A stretch of 64,000 nt of DNA from Enoplolaimus lenunculus (lineage: Eukaryota > Nematoda > Enoplea > Enoplida > Thoracostomopsidae). The notes beneath the pieces were generated by a model. That model was not told the DNA's origin. It was given only the letters and a program-made list of their open reading frames with translations, and searched no databases. Below are positions 1-10,799 of the stretch, piece after piece. How positions within the stretch are numbered: the stretch's first letter is position 1; the number at the start of each line of letters is the position of its first letter. A program made the translations under genes and the position numbers. The DNA is taken from positions 84,111 through 148,110 of the forward strand of contig JASANG010002343.1 of NCBI GenBank assembly GCA_030248215.1. The letters are read 5' to 3'.

Positions 1-98
1 GCACACTTCAAATTAATCTTAGGCTTATGCGCGAATGGTCATAGCGCTGAAGTTAAACTTTCAACTTGAAATATATGTTCGAAATTTTCTAGCTTTTT

Positions 99-299
99 GG
101 GCCCATGTATAGAACAGGGCCGGAACAGTAGTATAAGCATATTTCTAAGCCTAAGCGTAAAAGTCGAAGCCTAAGCCTAAGCGGAAGGATGAGCCTGTTC
201 CTAAGCCTAAGCCTAAGCAAAAAATATTAGTCTAAAGCTTAAACTGACTCTGTTACAGTTCCGCAGCGAAACAATTCGGCCCTGTTCTATACATGGGCC
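99..299 (-). mobile_element. Tel-MITE copy (TTAGGC-bearing inverted-end element)
   Basis: It starts GGCCCATGTATAGAACAGGG and ends with the inverted match CCTGTTCTATACATGGGCC. The interior has runs of CCTAAG/CTTAGG, the telomere-like hexamer in reverse orientation. It lacks coding capacity. The same ends and interior recur about fifteen times in this window. Confidence 0.8.
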
Positions 300-1214
300 G
301 AAAACGGCTAGTTTTTTAAAAAATTTCAGCTGTGCACAAAAGATAATAATTTCATGGACCGAACAACTGTGAGGCAGGGAGCCTAGAAAACTTACACTGA
401 ATGGCTTAGGCTTCGGTTTATTTTACGCTTTTAGGCTTAAGATTATGTGTATGTTTATGCTTAGACTAAATAAGCTTATGTTTAGGCTTAAGCGTTGGCT
501 TAGTCATACTGAACAGGCTCTTATAACTAACATGGGATAGGATAACAGCAGATGTGGCATTGTGCATCACGATTGCTTTCACATGCTTGAAAACCCGATA
601 AGTCTTAGATATTGTTGGTTATTCTTTTACTCGGTTACTTTTATGTACTACACATATTATCTTAAGACTGTATCATCAACACACGGTAACTCGCAAAATT
701 TCGGTATAAAAGCGCTTAAGCGACACATATTTCAAGTAAAGGACTGAAAAATGCATTTGACCGCACCAAGATTGAACGATACAAGAGTGTGAAACTAGTG
801 GCGTTCCGCATGGTACAAAATCTACCACCTGGTGTTGCATTTTTGGCCGACCCTTTGTTTAGAAAGGGGTTGCTATCACATTAATAGCCCTAAATTAAAC
901 TATAACGGGAGCATGTTTGACTCTGCATACATAAAGTGCTGTGGTTCGCTCCGGTTGTACCCGTCCTCTAAACAAAAGGAGGGTAGGGCAAAAACGCAAC
1001 GCTGCCGGGTACATGCATTTCTACACAGCACGTGCCCAGTTGTACACTCTTGTTAAATAGCGATTATCCACTCTTGATAGAACGAAGAATGGAGATTATC
1101 TGTGATAAATATTCTTGCGTTATACAAAATGTAATCGCGTGCATTACGGTTATGCAGCATTTCCCTGCGCTCTGGCGTTAGGTACTACCATTATTAACCC
1201 TCTCTCACATGAAT

Positions 1215-1345
1215 ATTTTCTATTTCTCCTGAGACCTACTTTTATGCTAGGATTCGAACTCCAGTGACTGGAGTGGGAGGCGTATACTATCACCACTCAG
1301 CTATAGGAGCTTGACGCTCGAGCCCGAAGGGGCTCTCACGTCTTG
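1215..1345 (-). repeat. tRNA-derived SINE-like fragment
   Basis: On the minus strand there is an A-box-like motif (TAGCTGAGTGG) and a B-box-like motif (GTTCGAATCC) at tRNA-like spacing, but the arms do not fold into a clean cloverleaf. The flanking segment with GAGCCCGAAGGGGCTC recurs in degraded form at about 13094-13142. It is more likely a SINE relic than a tRNA gene. Confidence 0.5.
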
Positions 1346-1426
1346 TGGTGATTTAGTACTATGTATACGTGGTGCAATTGTTAAACACGGTGCGATATAT
1401 ATTATTTAACGTATATACACTGCGCT

Positions 1427-1446
1427 GAGTTGCCTATAGGCAACTC
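1427..1446. repeat. perfect 20-bp palindrome
   Basis: GAGTTGCCTATAGGCAACTC is its own reverse complement. No function is assigned. Confidence 0.6.
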
Positions 1447-1584
1447 AATGTGAGAAGGGGTTAAAAATGCGGCTTCTAAAAATTTCATCCAGATGTACGC
1501 AATTTACTTGGCAAACATTATCAAAAAAGCGCTGTTGTGTTGTGCCAACAGCATTATACGTTTTAATCCGGTTTAACTTGCATT

Positions 1585-2090
1585 AACTGAAAAATTAAAG
1601 AATTACTGTCTTTTATAATAAAAAAATTTTCAATTACTGTCTTCAATGAAAAAATTTACAATTACTGTCATAAATGAAAAAAATTTCAATTACTGTCTTT
1701 TAGAAACAATTTTAATTACTGTTTTCAACGGAAAAATTTACAGTTACTGTCATAAATGGAAAAATTTTCAACTACTGTGTTTTAGAAACAATTTTAATTA
1801 CTGTTTTCAATGGAAAAATTTACAATTACTGTCATAAATGGAAAAATTTTCAACTACTGTGTTTTAGAAACAATTTTAATTACTGTTTTCAATGGAAAAA
1901 TTTACAATTATATACTGTCATAAATGAACAAATTTTCAATCACTCTCTTTTAGAAACAATTTTAATTACTGTTTTAAATGGAAAAATTTACAATTACTGT
2001 CATAAATGAAGAAATTTTCAATTACTGTTTTAATTAGAAAAATTTTCAATTACGTCTTCAGTCGTACAATTTTCAATTGCTCTTTAAAAA
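1585..2090. repeat. higher-order minisatellite, about 82-bp unit
   Basis: Short subunits of the form AAAAATTTTCAATTACTGT, 20-28 bp each, are arranged in a higher-order unit of about 82 bp marked by TTTTAGAAACAATTTTAATT. The marker recurs at about 1699, 1781, 1863 and 1949. Edges decay, and the short reading frame through it is a by-product. Confidence 0.8.
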
Positions 2091-2516
2091 TTCTAAGTCT
2101 GTCAAGTTTTTCATCGCATAGTGTATGCATATATTCGAAAAACAACGAAAGCAACAAGGATTGCAACAGCGATTGCTGAAGTAAGGGGCTGGGCCCCAGT
2201 TTCTGCGGCACCCCCTAGACTTGGCCGTGGGGCTTGTGTTGTAGGGTTACTGCATTCAGCGGGCAGATCAAAAACAGATGCGGGCGGTTGTGTCATTGTA
2301 TAATTGTCACCAAACCAATATTCCGAGTAAGACACTTCGGATTCGATGCTGCCTGAAATGCAACCGCTTTAGTTCTAGTCGAAAACTTTGTCACTATCTG
2401 TAGCCGAATAGTATATAGAGAGAGCTAAGGCAGTAAGGAATATCGGTTATTTTAGATATACACTATATAGCTACGCATCTCTAGACTTGTATAACTTAAG
2501 AAACCTAGCCGGCGTT

Positions 2517-2870
2517 ATGTGCACATTGCGCAAAATGAGCAAATGCACAACTATCTCCTTGCAAATTTTCGTTTCACAGAACAATCACGTTTCTATTCTA
2601 AAAAAAGTGGTTTAAACAAAGTAATACTGGAGCGTTGCCCAAAATACGTATGTGAAGAATTCCAGTTTTAATTATATATGTACTTAGACGAAACATTGTT
2701 TGGAGTCTTAATTCCACCAGCCCTGAAGAAGTACTGTCTTACTAAAAATTGTGTCAAAAAATAAAGCAATATATTAATATCAACTCCTTTCGGCTAATTC
2801 AAATAACGTCTTTCAAAATGTTTTTCCGCATATGGGGAAACGACTAATAAATTGGAAAATCAATATGAAC
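2517..2870. repeat. dispersed repeat shared with 48205-48440
   Basis: Both places share the features TTGCGCAA, a downstream GCAAATTTTC, and then GCCCAAAATACGTAT followed by CATTCCAG-like sequence. They are diverged copies of an uncharacterised non-coding repeat. Confidence 0.5.
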
Positions 2871-3230
2871 GCATTTTTTCAAACCGCAAAAAGCGTTTTG
2901 TATTTTTGATGCGATTCTTAAATTATTCTCATTTGAATATGCTCTCAAAACTGTCAAGTTCAGGCAAAGGAATCCCCGGTAAACCCAATTAAACCGTTGA
3001 TTTACCAATAATAACAATGCCCAAAAACGCTGCTGGGCTGCTGGCGCCGCCCGTCGAATCAATATACATGAATACGTTCAAAGGTCCAACGCCATCGAGT
3101 GCTTCCCCAGCGTAAACGTCTACCACTTTGTTGTTGTGTTCTTGTAATGTGTGCCGTCCGACGAACCCTATAATACGAATTATTCAGATTAGGTCTGGGT
3201 TATATTGCAAAAAATTTAAATGCGGCATGT

Positions 3231-3570
3231 TTTAGACAACTTTTCGAATCAACTTCTGACAAAAAGTTAGCGCGCCTGAAATAAGTACTTATATCAGAGT
3301 TGTATAACGGTGTTTGCTGAAACAGGTAAAGATTCGGTACAACCTAGGAACCAGGGGCGGAACCAGAAAAAATCTAGAGAAGGTTCACAGGTTGATGGAC
3401 TGTTTTTAGACGACTTTTTAAATCAACTTCCGACAAAAAGTTAGCGTGCCTGAAATAAGTACTTATATCCAGTTGTATAAGGGTGTTTACTGAAACAGGT
3501 AGAATTTCGGTACAACCTAGGAACCAGGGGCGGAACCGGAAAAAGTCCACAGATGGTTCACAGGTTGATA
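3231..3570. repeat. tandem duplication, about 170-bp unit, two copies
   Basis: 3231-3397 and 3403-3570 match nearly throughout, including GACAAAAAGTTAGCG, CCTGAAATAAGTACTTATAT, and GTACAACCTAGGAACCAGGG, and both end GGTTCACAGGTTGATRG. There is no convincing coding content. Confidence 0.8.
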
Positions 3571-4356
3571 GCACGAAACATACTGAATAAAAACGCAAGG
3601 AATATTATATATGAAATCGTTTAAGAAGTGTCTAAGCTTGACGGATATTAGTAGCACAGGATGTGGTACCTTGGTGCAGTACACTCGACTGTTACCGTAC
3701 AACTCGAAGTTTTCTCGATTTTATCTCTTCAAAAAATAAACAAAGGGGGATCCAGTGACCCCCGATGAATTTGTCCCCTGTGTCCGTACATAGGAAATAT
3801 GGTAGTTGTACCTATTGAAATTTTCAAAACTACATCGTCTTGAAGGAAGAGTATACTCAGCGAGCGCTGTGTTTCTGGAGGAATCGTTTTAATGAAGTTA
3901 AAGTAACTGTAAACAGATAAACAAATGGAATGGGCTTGTTGCTAGACGAGGGCCAGACAGCACAACCCCTACAACAGTTTGCCTGTCATAAATGTTTAAG
4001 ATTTCCGTGTAAGTAATGTTAATTTCCCACATGCCCCTATTCAAATTGACTGTGTTAGCTTTCTAAACGTGTTTGAGCTGGCTACGGCTATGACACAAAA
4101 GCAGCTATTAGGCTGCGTTTAGCGGCGAGCGTTATAGGTATTAGGGACGTCATTCTGAAATGTCTGTAGCACCTATTACCAGTTGGTGATAAAGTTGACA
4201 AACTGTCATATTTCGTGTAGTTGCGAATATTAAAATTTGCACAATGAACATCGAATGTGAAAAATGTGCTCATTTTCGAATCTCGCCATTCCACTGATTA
4301 CAAAGTTACAAAACCCTATCGCCAACAAATCATACATGCTACACACATTAGAGAAT

Positions 4357-6480
4357 CTAGAGAGCACAGGAGCTAAACAAACCTAACGGAGGCGCCCCGT
4401 AGTTTTCGGTTTCATGTTTATAAAAGAAGTCAGCGATCGCTTTGCAAGTAAGCTTGCCATCGGAATCCAGCGCAACTTCGTACGTTTTATCTTCGAAAAA
4501 GTAATAATCGGTTCGAAATGACGCTGTTCCTCGTTCACCCACGCAAACTTTCAAACGTTTTGCAGTGTCGTCTTGTAGCCAACAGGAATACAGTTTCCAA
4601 TTTTCTTTGAATCCAGTTACCTAAACGATAAAATGCAATGCTTTTTAACGCAATTATACAGAACTAAATGTCATGGTGATGGCAAAAATATATGTACCTG
4701 CAGCTCCGTGGAGTAGGATTATGACCAGTAAACCACCAGCTCCGTGGAGTAGGATTATGACCAGTAAACCACCAGCTCCGTGGAGTAGGATTATGACCAG
4801 TAAACCACCAGCTCCGTGGAGTAGGATCATGACCAGTAAACCACCAGCTCCGTGGAGTAGGATTATGACCAGTAAACCACCAGCTCCGTGGAGTAGGATT
4901 ATGACCAGTAAACCACCAGCTCCGTGGAGTAGGATTATGACCAGTAAACCACCAGCTCCGTGGAGTATGATCATGACCAGTAAACCATTAGCTCCGTGGA
5001 GTAGGATCATGACCAGTAAACCACCAGCTCCGTGGAGTATGATCATGACCAGTAAACCATTAGCTCCGTGGAGTAGGATCATGACCAGTAAACCACCAGC
5101 TCCGAAAAGACCAGTCAACCCCCAGCTCCGTCGAGTATGATCATGACCAGTAAACCACCAGCTCCGTGGAGTAGGATCATGACCAGTAAACCACCAGCTC
5201 CGTGGAGTAGGATTATGACCAGTAAACCACCAGCTCCGTGGAGTAGGATCATGACCAGTAAACCACCAGCTCCGTGGAGTAGGATTATGACCAGTAAACC
5301 ACCAGCTCCGTGGAGTAGGATTATGACCAGTAAACCACCAGCTCCGTGGAGTAGGATTATGACCAGTAAACCACCAGCTCCGTGGAGTAGGATTATGACC
5401 AGTAAACCACAGGTTTTCAGACTGCCAAATTGCAGCGACTGCTGCGGATTTGACATGCCATATTGTAGCTAAGATAAACAGCCAAAATAATTACTTTAAC
5501 CAGAAGATCTTGTTTCACTGAGGCCCAAAGTTATATAACCTACTTACTGGTGACGAATAATACACAACACACCTATTTAAAAATAGACGCGAAGGACAGA
5601 ATACCAAGTGCATGTTATAGCAGACACCATATTGCAAATTTGGCCCATGTTAATTATAGGGGTCCGCCCACTGTGAGACTGTGGCACCGGGATACTGGAT
5701 CATTGACAGACTGGGACATACAGTTTATGCTTAGTCATAAGCAAAATTATTAGGCTTAAATGATTTTCTTGTTCGACTTGTCTATTTTCGGCTACAAAAT
5801 GCGTCGGATTTTGGCTTAAGCATGACGGACCAGTACTAAAGTGTTCCACCTGAAATGATCCAAAAAATAGCTCTTAAGGAATATGCATCACTATGGAATA
5901 GAAGGTTATATTGAAATCTACTATATTTCAGACGTGTCCACGGAGATGCTATCAAAAAAAAACTCGAATCACGTGTTAAATAACGAGGAACATGGAATAG
6001 CTATTCCCAATTGAAGGAAATCGAGTTAGAAAAATTTCAAAACAATATTTGAAAATTCTGGGAAACTGATAGACTATGAGACTTTAAATCTATGTCACTG
6101 AGAAACTGGGTACCTGATAGACTGCGAGACTGGGGGACAGTTAGAGACTGAGACACTGGGATACTGGGAGACTGGAGATTGGGACACTGGGAAGCAACAC
6201 TGGGAGACCGGGAAATTCACAGTGGGCAGGACCTATTGTTAACATGGGCCACCAATTTTAATACAAAAATGATCCTAAAAAGACGCATCTTGCCATTGAT
6301 AACATAAAAGACAAAACGTGACCCTAAACGCGATCTCTGAACGCAAACCTGTTTAAAATAACCATACGCAGTCATGTTTAAATTGACACTCAGAAGTGTG
6401 GGTATCGGACGAATTTGACCCTGACATCCTTGTTTCAACGCCAAATACATCAGAACGGCTAAAACCGTTTGATGTTGCAT
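4357..6480 (-). CDS. possible small secreted protein gene (minus strand, exon model tentative)
   Basis: I do not recognise this gene. Two pieces look coding. At 6480 going down, an ATG opens a frame with a signal-peptide-like start (MQHQTVLAVLMYLALK then a Cys), with a weak donor near 6348. At 4620-4357 lies a convincing terminal exon: it follows a TTTAG acceptor and reads 87 codons to TAG. Its content is mixed polar and acidic, with Cys in YSCW, KVCV, LTCK and SSCAL. A small middle exon at 5468 to about 5411, after a TTATCTTAG acceptor, would leave the 36-bp minisatellite inside the following intron. Splice phases do not agree across all three pieces, so an exon or the first donor is wrong, or the first piece belongs elsewhere. 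The terminal exon is the best supported part. Confidence 0.35.
4703..5409. repeat. 36-bp minisatellite, about 19.6 copies
   Basis: The unit begins GCTCCGTGGAGTAGGATTAT and continues GACCAGTAAACCACCA. Copies differ mainly at GGATTATG/GGATCATG. A variant with TATGATC and CCATTAG alternates with the normal unit at about 4960-5100, giving a 72-bp higher-order unit. One copy near 5101-5135 is degraded. Because 36 is a multiple of three, each strand has a long stop-free frame: APWSRIMTSKPP on plus, GGLLVIILLHGA on minus. I do not call it coding. Confidence 0.9.
6066..6215. repeat. simple repeat of GAGACTGGGA-type units
   Basis: Irregular tandem repeats of about 8-12 bp (ACTGGGAGACTGG, ACACTGGGA). 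A looser stretch at 5665-5720 has the same words. Confidence 0.6.
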
Positions 6481-6728
6481 TGTTGTGATCGACGTGTAAT
6501 ATTTGCTTCAGCAGTTTATACAACTCTTATTCAGCTGAAAAAATTAAAAAAATTTCAAGGCTTTGGACACTTCCTCCCATATATAAAGCTGAATACGCTT
6601 AACTATACAAACTTAGGTGTGCCTTTTTTGAAACCAATGCCTGCTTAAGCTTATGGAACGTAGTGTACAACAGCTTTCAAAGTTTAGCTGATGGATCCAA
6701 ATAATTCTCGATTTTAGCCACATTTATA

Positions 6729-7401
6729 CAGGGTTCACGTTATAGTTCGGGTAGCCCGAAACAGGTTTTGTTTCATGGTGATTCGACGTCAACATAATAT
6801 GGCGATCCAAATACCAGGTATTACGGCAAAATATGAATGTCACATGATATTGGTTCATAAATTTACTGATTTCAAGTGATCATCGTATACAAATAATTAT
6901 GTATCATATGATACCACGAGATATTTATGCGAATGTCACTTGATATTCCAAAATTCTACTAAATATCGTATGATACTATGTAGACAATGTAATTTGTGCT
7001 CACTAATAAACAGTAAATAATTAGATTCGAATTGCACTTATAATTTCGAATGCTGAATTTGCTTCTACTTTTTTGTTTCTGGCGAAAATTTTGGCAAAAT
7101 ATATTCTTAAGTACAAATATTCGAATTTCAAACTTTAGTATCATATGACATTCTACAGGACAATCAAGTTAGTTTTATCACAACTTTGCGCACATTTTCA
7201 AACATATCTATATGATACTGGCAGACAATGTTTCGAACATTATATGATACAGCAGTACAAACAGTAAATGTCACATCAGGATAGATGCCAATTCAATTTT
7301 TTTAATTTGGTAGCCTATCAAGGAGCAAATAAAATGTTACCCGCTGTTGTAATAGGGACAAAACGTATTTCCCACTGTTCCGGTTTATAACGTGAACCCT
7401 G
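6729..7401. mobile_element. MITE with CAGGGTTCACGTTATA ends and repeated CATATGATATTC words
   Basis: The left end is CAGGGTTCACGTTATA and the right end TTATAACGTGAACCCTG is its inverted partner. The interior contains many variants of the palindrome AATATCATATGATATT. There is no transposase frame. A second copy is at 13144-13790. Clear target duplications were not seen. Confidence 0.75.
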
Positions 7402-7603
7402 CGTTACACTTTGTAGTTTGTATTGACTTTTCCGCTAAGTGCCCCTTCAGCTGGCGTCCCCCGAAAAAATGGTCGGACCATGAAATTTATTTTACGTAAT
7501 TGAGCTTCTCATGGCCGCCTCTTAGTCTACATTTTACTATTTATTTTCAAAAAATTCGAATTTCTTCTGCCCCAAAGTCTCCGGTTGGAATTAGAACGGC
7601 AGT

Positions 7604-8336
7604 AACAAGAGGCGTTCCAAGAGGAGGGGCCGGAGGGGGAGGGCAATCGGGATTAGTACGTGCGTCATAAATTGCATTAGATACAAAAATTACGTCTGGT
7701 TTCTCGCTCGCTTGGTAGACATCGAAGTCAAGTTCGCAAACCTGACCAGCTCAAAACTAACGATAACAATAAAAATTGTGCAAAGCTTCACAATTTACAT
7801 AAGGTGCTATACCAGGGTGGTTGGTTTGGTGGTTTAGTTACACCCCGCGTTTCATGAATAAAGAAATGTTTTGAGACTGTTACAGAGGGATTTAATGCTG
7901 AAACAATGTATCGCTTAAAGATCAGCCTAGATCCTGCCTTCAAACCTTCGCACACTCTGTTTCAACTCCTATTGCCTAGAAATCATTCATATTGTACAAA
8001 AATTCCTGTACGAAGAATTTAAACTGAAGTTCTGTATTAAAGTAAAAGACAATAATGTATAGCGTTTCGCTCGTGTCGCTCGCGACAGTTTTCAAGTCGG
8101 GCTCACGAGCAAACAATTCGAGCTGGTCAAGATGCCGAAACTGCCAAAAATTTAAGGACCTAAAAGAGAATTTTGAAATTGGTCTCGGACCCAGCAAGGG
8201 GAGCGTGACCAACATTATAAATCACTCCAAAAAATTGAGATTCTTACTGTTAAAGGATTCGAAATTTGGTTTTAGGTTTAAACTAAACGTACGAAAATGG
8301 CAGGATGCACCCCACCAATAAAAATTACTCGGTACG
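7604..8336. mobile_element. non-autonomous element, copy 1 of a pair with 32715-33532
   Basis: It shares long blocks with 32715-33532, including CTGACCAGCTCAAAACTAA, CATAAGGTGCTATACCAGGG and ACCCCGCG. The right end reads GGTACGCCAC, matching inverted GGCGTAC at the other copy's left end. Short frames inside are not conserved between copies. Confidence 0.65.
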
Positions 8337-8774
8337 CCACTGGCGGTAACCACCTGTAGTTGCGAAAGCAATCGGCAATAATGTCCAAAGCGTCCAGCTT
8401 AATCCGAATTTTATGGGTTGGGTTTATATCATACAACGCTAGACTTGGCTTAACTTTTTACTGAACCTAAAATAATTATAGACTCGTTTGAACTTCCAAT
8501 ACAATGCGCTGCTGCTGTGAACAGAATTTTAAACTCTCTGCAGGGGTGCAATGCTTTTATACGCAGAAAATAACATTCGAAAACAAATCATTTTGCCGGA
8601 TATGAAGACAAGTTATAGTTAATATCTTAAGCTAAATACTGAAAATGTAAATGCTAGTTTCCTAAACTAATATTAACTTTTACTTGCCTGCAGCTTTGCT
8701 CGTCGTACTTTATAGTGAAAGTTGAAATAAAAGACAAATAATTTTTCGCTACATAAAAGTTTATCTCTTTTCTC

Positions 8775-9486
8775 ACATTGTAAATTTCAGTGAGTTGATG
8801 ATATTAACTCAGAATGAGTTGAATCCACTCAGAGGTCTAAGCTCTGAATTTGATCTTTCACAACTCAGAATTCTGAATTGATTGAACTCATTCTGAGTTA
8901 ATTACTTAACTAATCCAGAATTAAATCAGCTCAGACTGAGCTAATGTTATACTGTTATTATCTTAGAAATCGGCACAAATAACCAGCTCACAATCTGAGT
9001 AGATTAATCAACTCATCGGAAGTTACAGTGCACATAAATTACCTACCTTCAATACTATAGATTATTTTAAAATTCAGAGAATTGGACCAGGAACTCTCGG
9101 GTTCCCAACGTTCATCATCTCTGTTCGACTACAACAGCTCAACGCCATCCCTGATTGGTTGAGGCTGTCACGTCTTGTAAAATCGGGAAACTATAAATAT
9201 TATAATGAGAAATTGCCCATTAATGGTGGCGCTATACACTATATATTGTAATGAGTTAATTAATCAATTCAACTAGTGAGATGGTTATTTTTGAATTAAT
9301 ATTATTAAACATTAACTTACGAGTTGAGTTGATTCTCACTCTGAGCTGAGCTGATTTTGGCTGAGTTGATTAATTAACTCAGATTGAGTTGAATTGAATC
9401 AGAACGCTGAGTTCTGATAGTCCTAATTCAGACTGAGTGACATAACTAATTCTGAGTTAAAATCAACTCACTGGAATTTACAATGT
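8775..9486. mobile_element. inverted-end element rich in ACTCAGAATGAGTT motifs
   Basis: The left end ACATTGTAAATTTCAGTGAG matches the right end CTCACTGGAATTTACAATGT inverted, with one mismatch over about 25 bp. Both arms are filled with variants of the palindromic word ACTCAGAATGAGT. A middle block (about 9035-9300) lacks these words and may be a separate insertion. Confidence 0.7.
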
Positions 9487-9694
9487 AATATCTCTGTCGT
9501 GCGTCGACGAACAGCGACGTACGGCATCGCACGAAATTAAAAAGTTGTTACAAAGTAACATCGCCAACCTTATTTCGTAGGCACAATTTGTACTTAAACA
9601 GTACGAATGATACTGTAATGCGAGGAAAGGGTTAATGGCCATTGCAAATTTTCAATGAATGAGATGTATCAGGACAAGAATTGTTAATGATTAC

Positions 9695-10099
9695 GGTCAA
9701 TGTATAGAACAGTACCGTAACAGTAGCATAACCATATTCCTAAGCAGAAGCTTAGGTCCGTATTCTTTAATGCGTATAGCACCTATCGTCAGTGAGCAAT
9801 AGGCTCTCAAAATGACGAACATCTGCAATTGCAGATCTCAACATTAATTTAGAAGTAGGGCAAATCAAACGCGAGCAAAGTGCTGAATTTCGAATCTCAC
9901 AACACCATGCGCTGGTTCCAAGGTTACAGGATATATTACCAACTGGTGACAGGTGCTACACACATTTGAGAATACGGGCCTTAAGCCGTAGCCTAAGCCT
10001 AAGGGTAAGCTTAAGCCTAAGCAAAACAAATGTGTAAAACTTAAGCTTACTGGTCTATTGCAATCCCGCTGAATAACGTTCCGATCCTGAAGTATTAAG
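9695..10099 (-). mobile_element. Tel-MITE copy split by a nested element
   Basis: The left part (GGTCAATGTATAGAACAG, then CATATTCCTAAGC) and the right part (AAGCCTAAGCCTAAGG to CGTTCCGATCCTGA) are two halves of one TTAGGC-bearing element. They are interrupted exactly by the element at 9755-9980. Confidence 0.7.
9755..9980. mobile_element. 226-bp MITE with TTA target duplication (PIF/Harbinger-like)
   Basis: The ends GGTCCGTATTCTTTAATG and CATTTGAGAATACGGGCC (read inverted) pair, and TTA flanks both sides (9752-9754, 9981-9983). A 3-bp TTA duplication is typical of PIF/Harbinger elements. The interior has a GCACCTATC..GTGATAGGTGC-type motif also seen near 4150-4200, 39580-39650 and 62814-63028. 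Confidence 0.7.
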
Positions 10100-10357
10100 T
10101 ACAAAAAATTAGGAAAAAGACTTAATATATTATTTTTACAGTGTATGCAGACAATTCATTTTGTAAGTAACTAGTAGGTTTAACAAACTCTAAACTTGTG
10201 GTTTGAAGCAGGGGTAAATATTTCACAAAATACAATCATTGTCCCATAATTTATGATGGCCTAAGTTTTTAAAAAATCTTGTGAAAGTGAGGAATTAAAA
10301 TTTGAATTTTATATCTATTCCTGCTACAGGCTAGGTAGGGAGGTTTAGGCTCTTTCC

Positions 10358-10795
10358 ACTGTAGTGACCCGAATAAGAGGGGGCAATAAGAAAGAGGGAC
10401 CCCATTTTGAGTACCAATCAATATTAGTCCGTATCACTAACAGTCCCTAAGCGGATAATGTCCGTAAACCCAAATTAGAGTTCATAAATGTCATAGTCTT
10501 TAACTACAGGCCGTAAATGACTCCAGGACCAAATAAAGTTGAGTTCGAAACTTTAACGCATGCTTAAGATTTATTAAAGTACATTCTTAAGTACAACGCA
10601 GCATTATCGTCTAAGCTTTTGATACCATAGGAATAAACGTTTAATTCAACAAATAATTGCAGTACCAGATATAATCACTAACGAATGGTGGCAGAGCGTG
10701 GGTTAAAAATTAACAGTCTGTAACCGAATAACAGGGGATGCCCTCTGGGTAGACCAAATGAATATCAATCCCCCTCTTATTCTTGCTCAGCCCCT
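10358..10795. mobile_element. MITE with ACTGTAGTGACCCGAATAAG end
   Basis: The left end CACTGTAGTGACCCGAATAA is shared with 33819-34264, where the matching inverted right end is intact (CTTATTCGGGTCAACACAGT). Here the right end is degraded around CCCCTCTTATTC. Confidence 0.65.
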
Positions 10796-10799
10796 CTTG

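Noticed and set aside
4703-5409. CRISPR-like array
   Set aside because: Direct head-to-tail repeats with no unique spacers, in a eukaryotic sequence.
4654-5472. Frames of 111-155 codons on both strands of the 36-bp array
   Set aside because: They are repeat by-products, with no splice or domain support.
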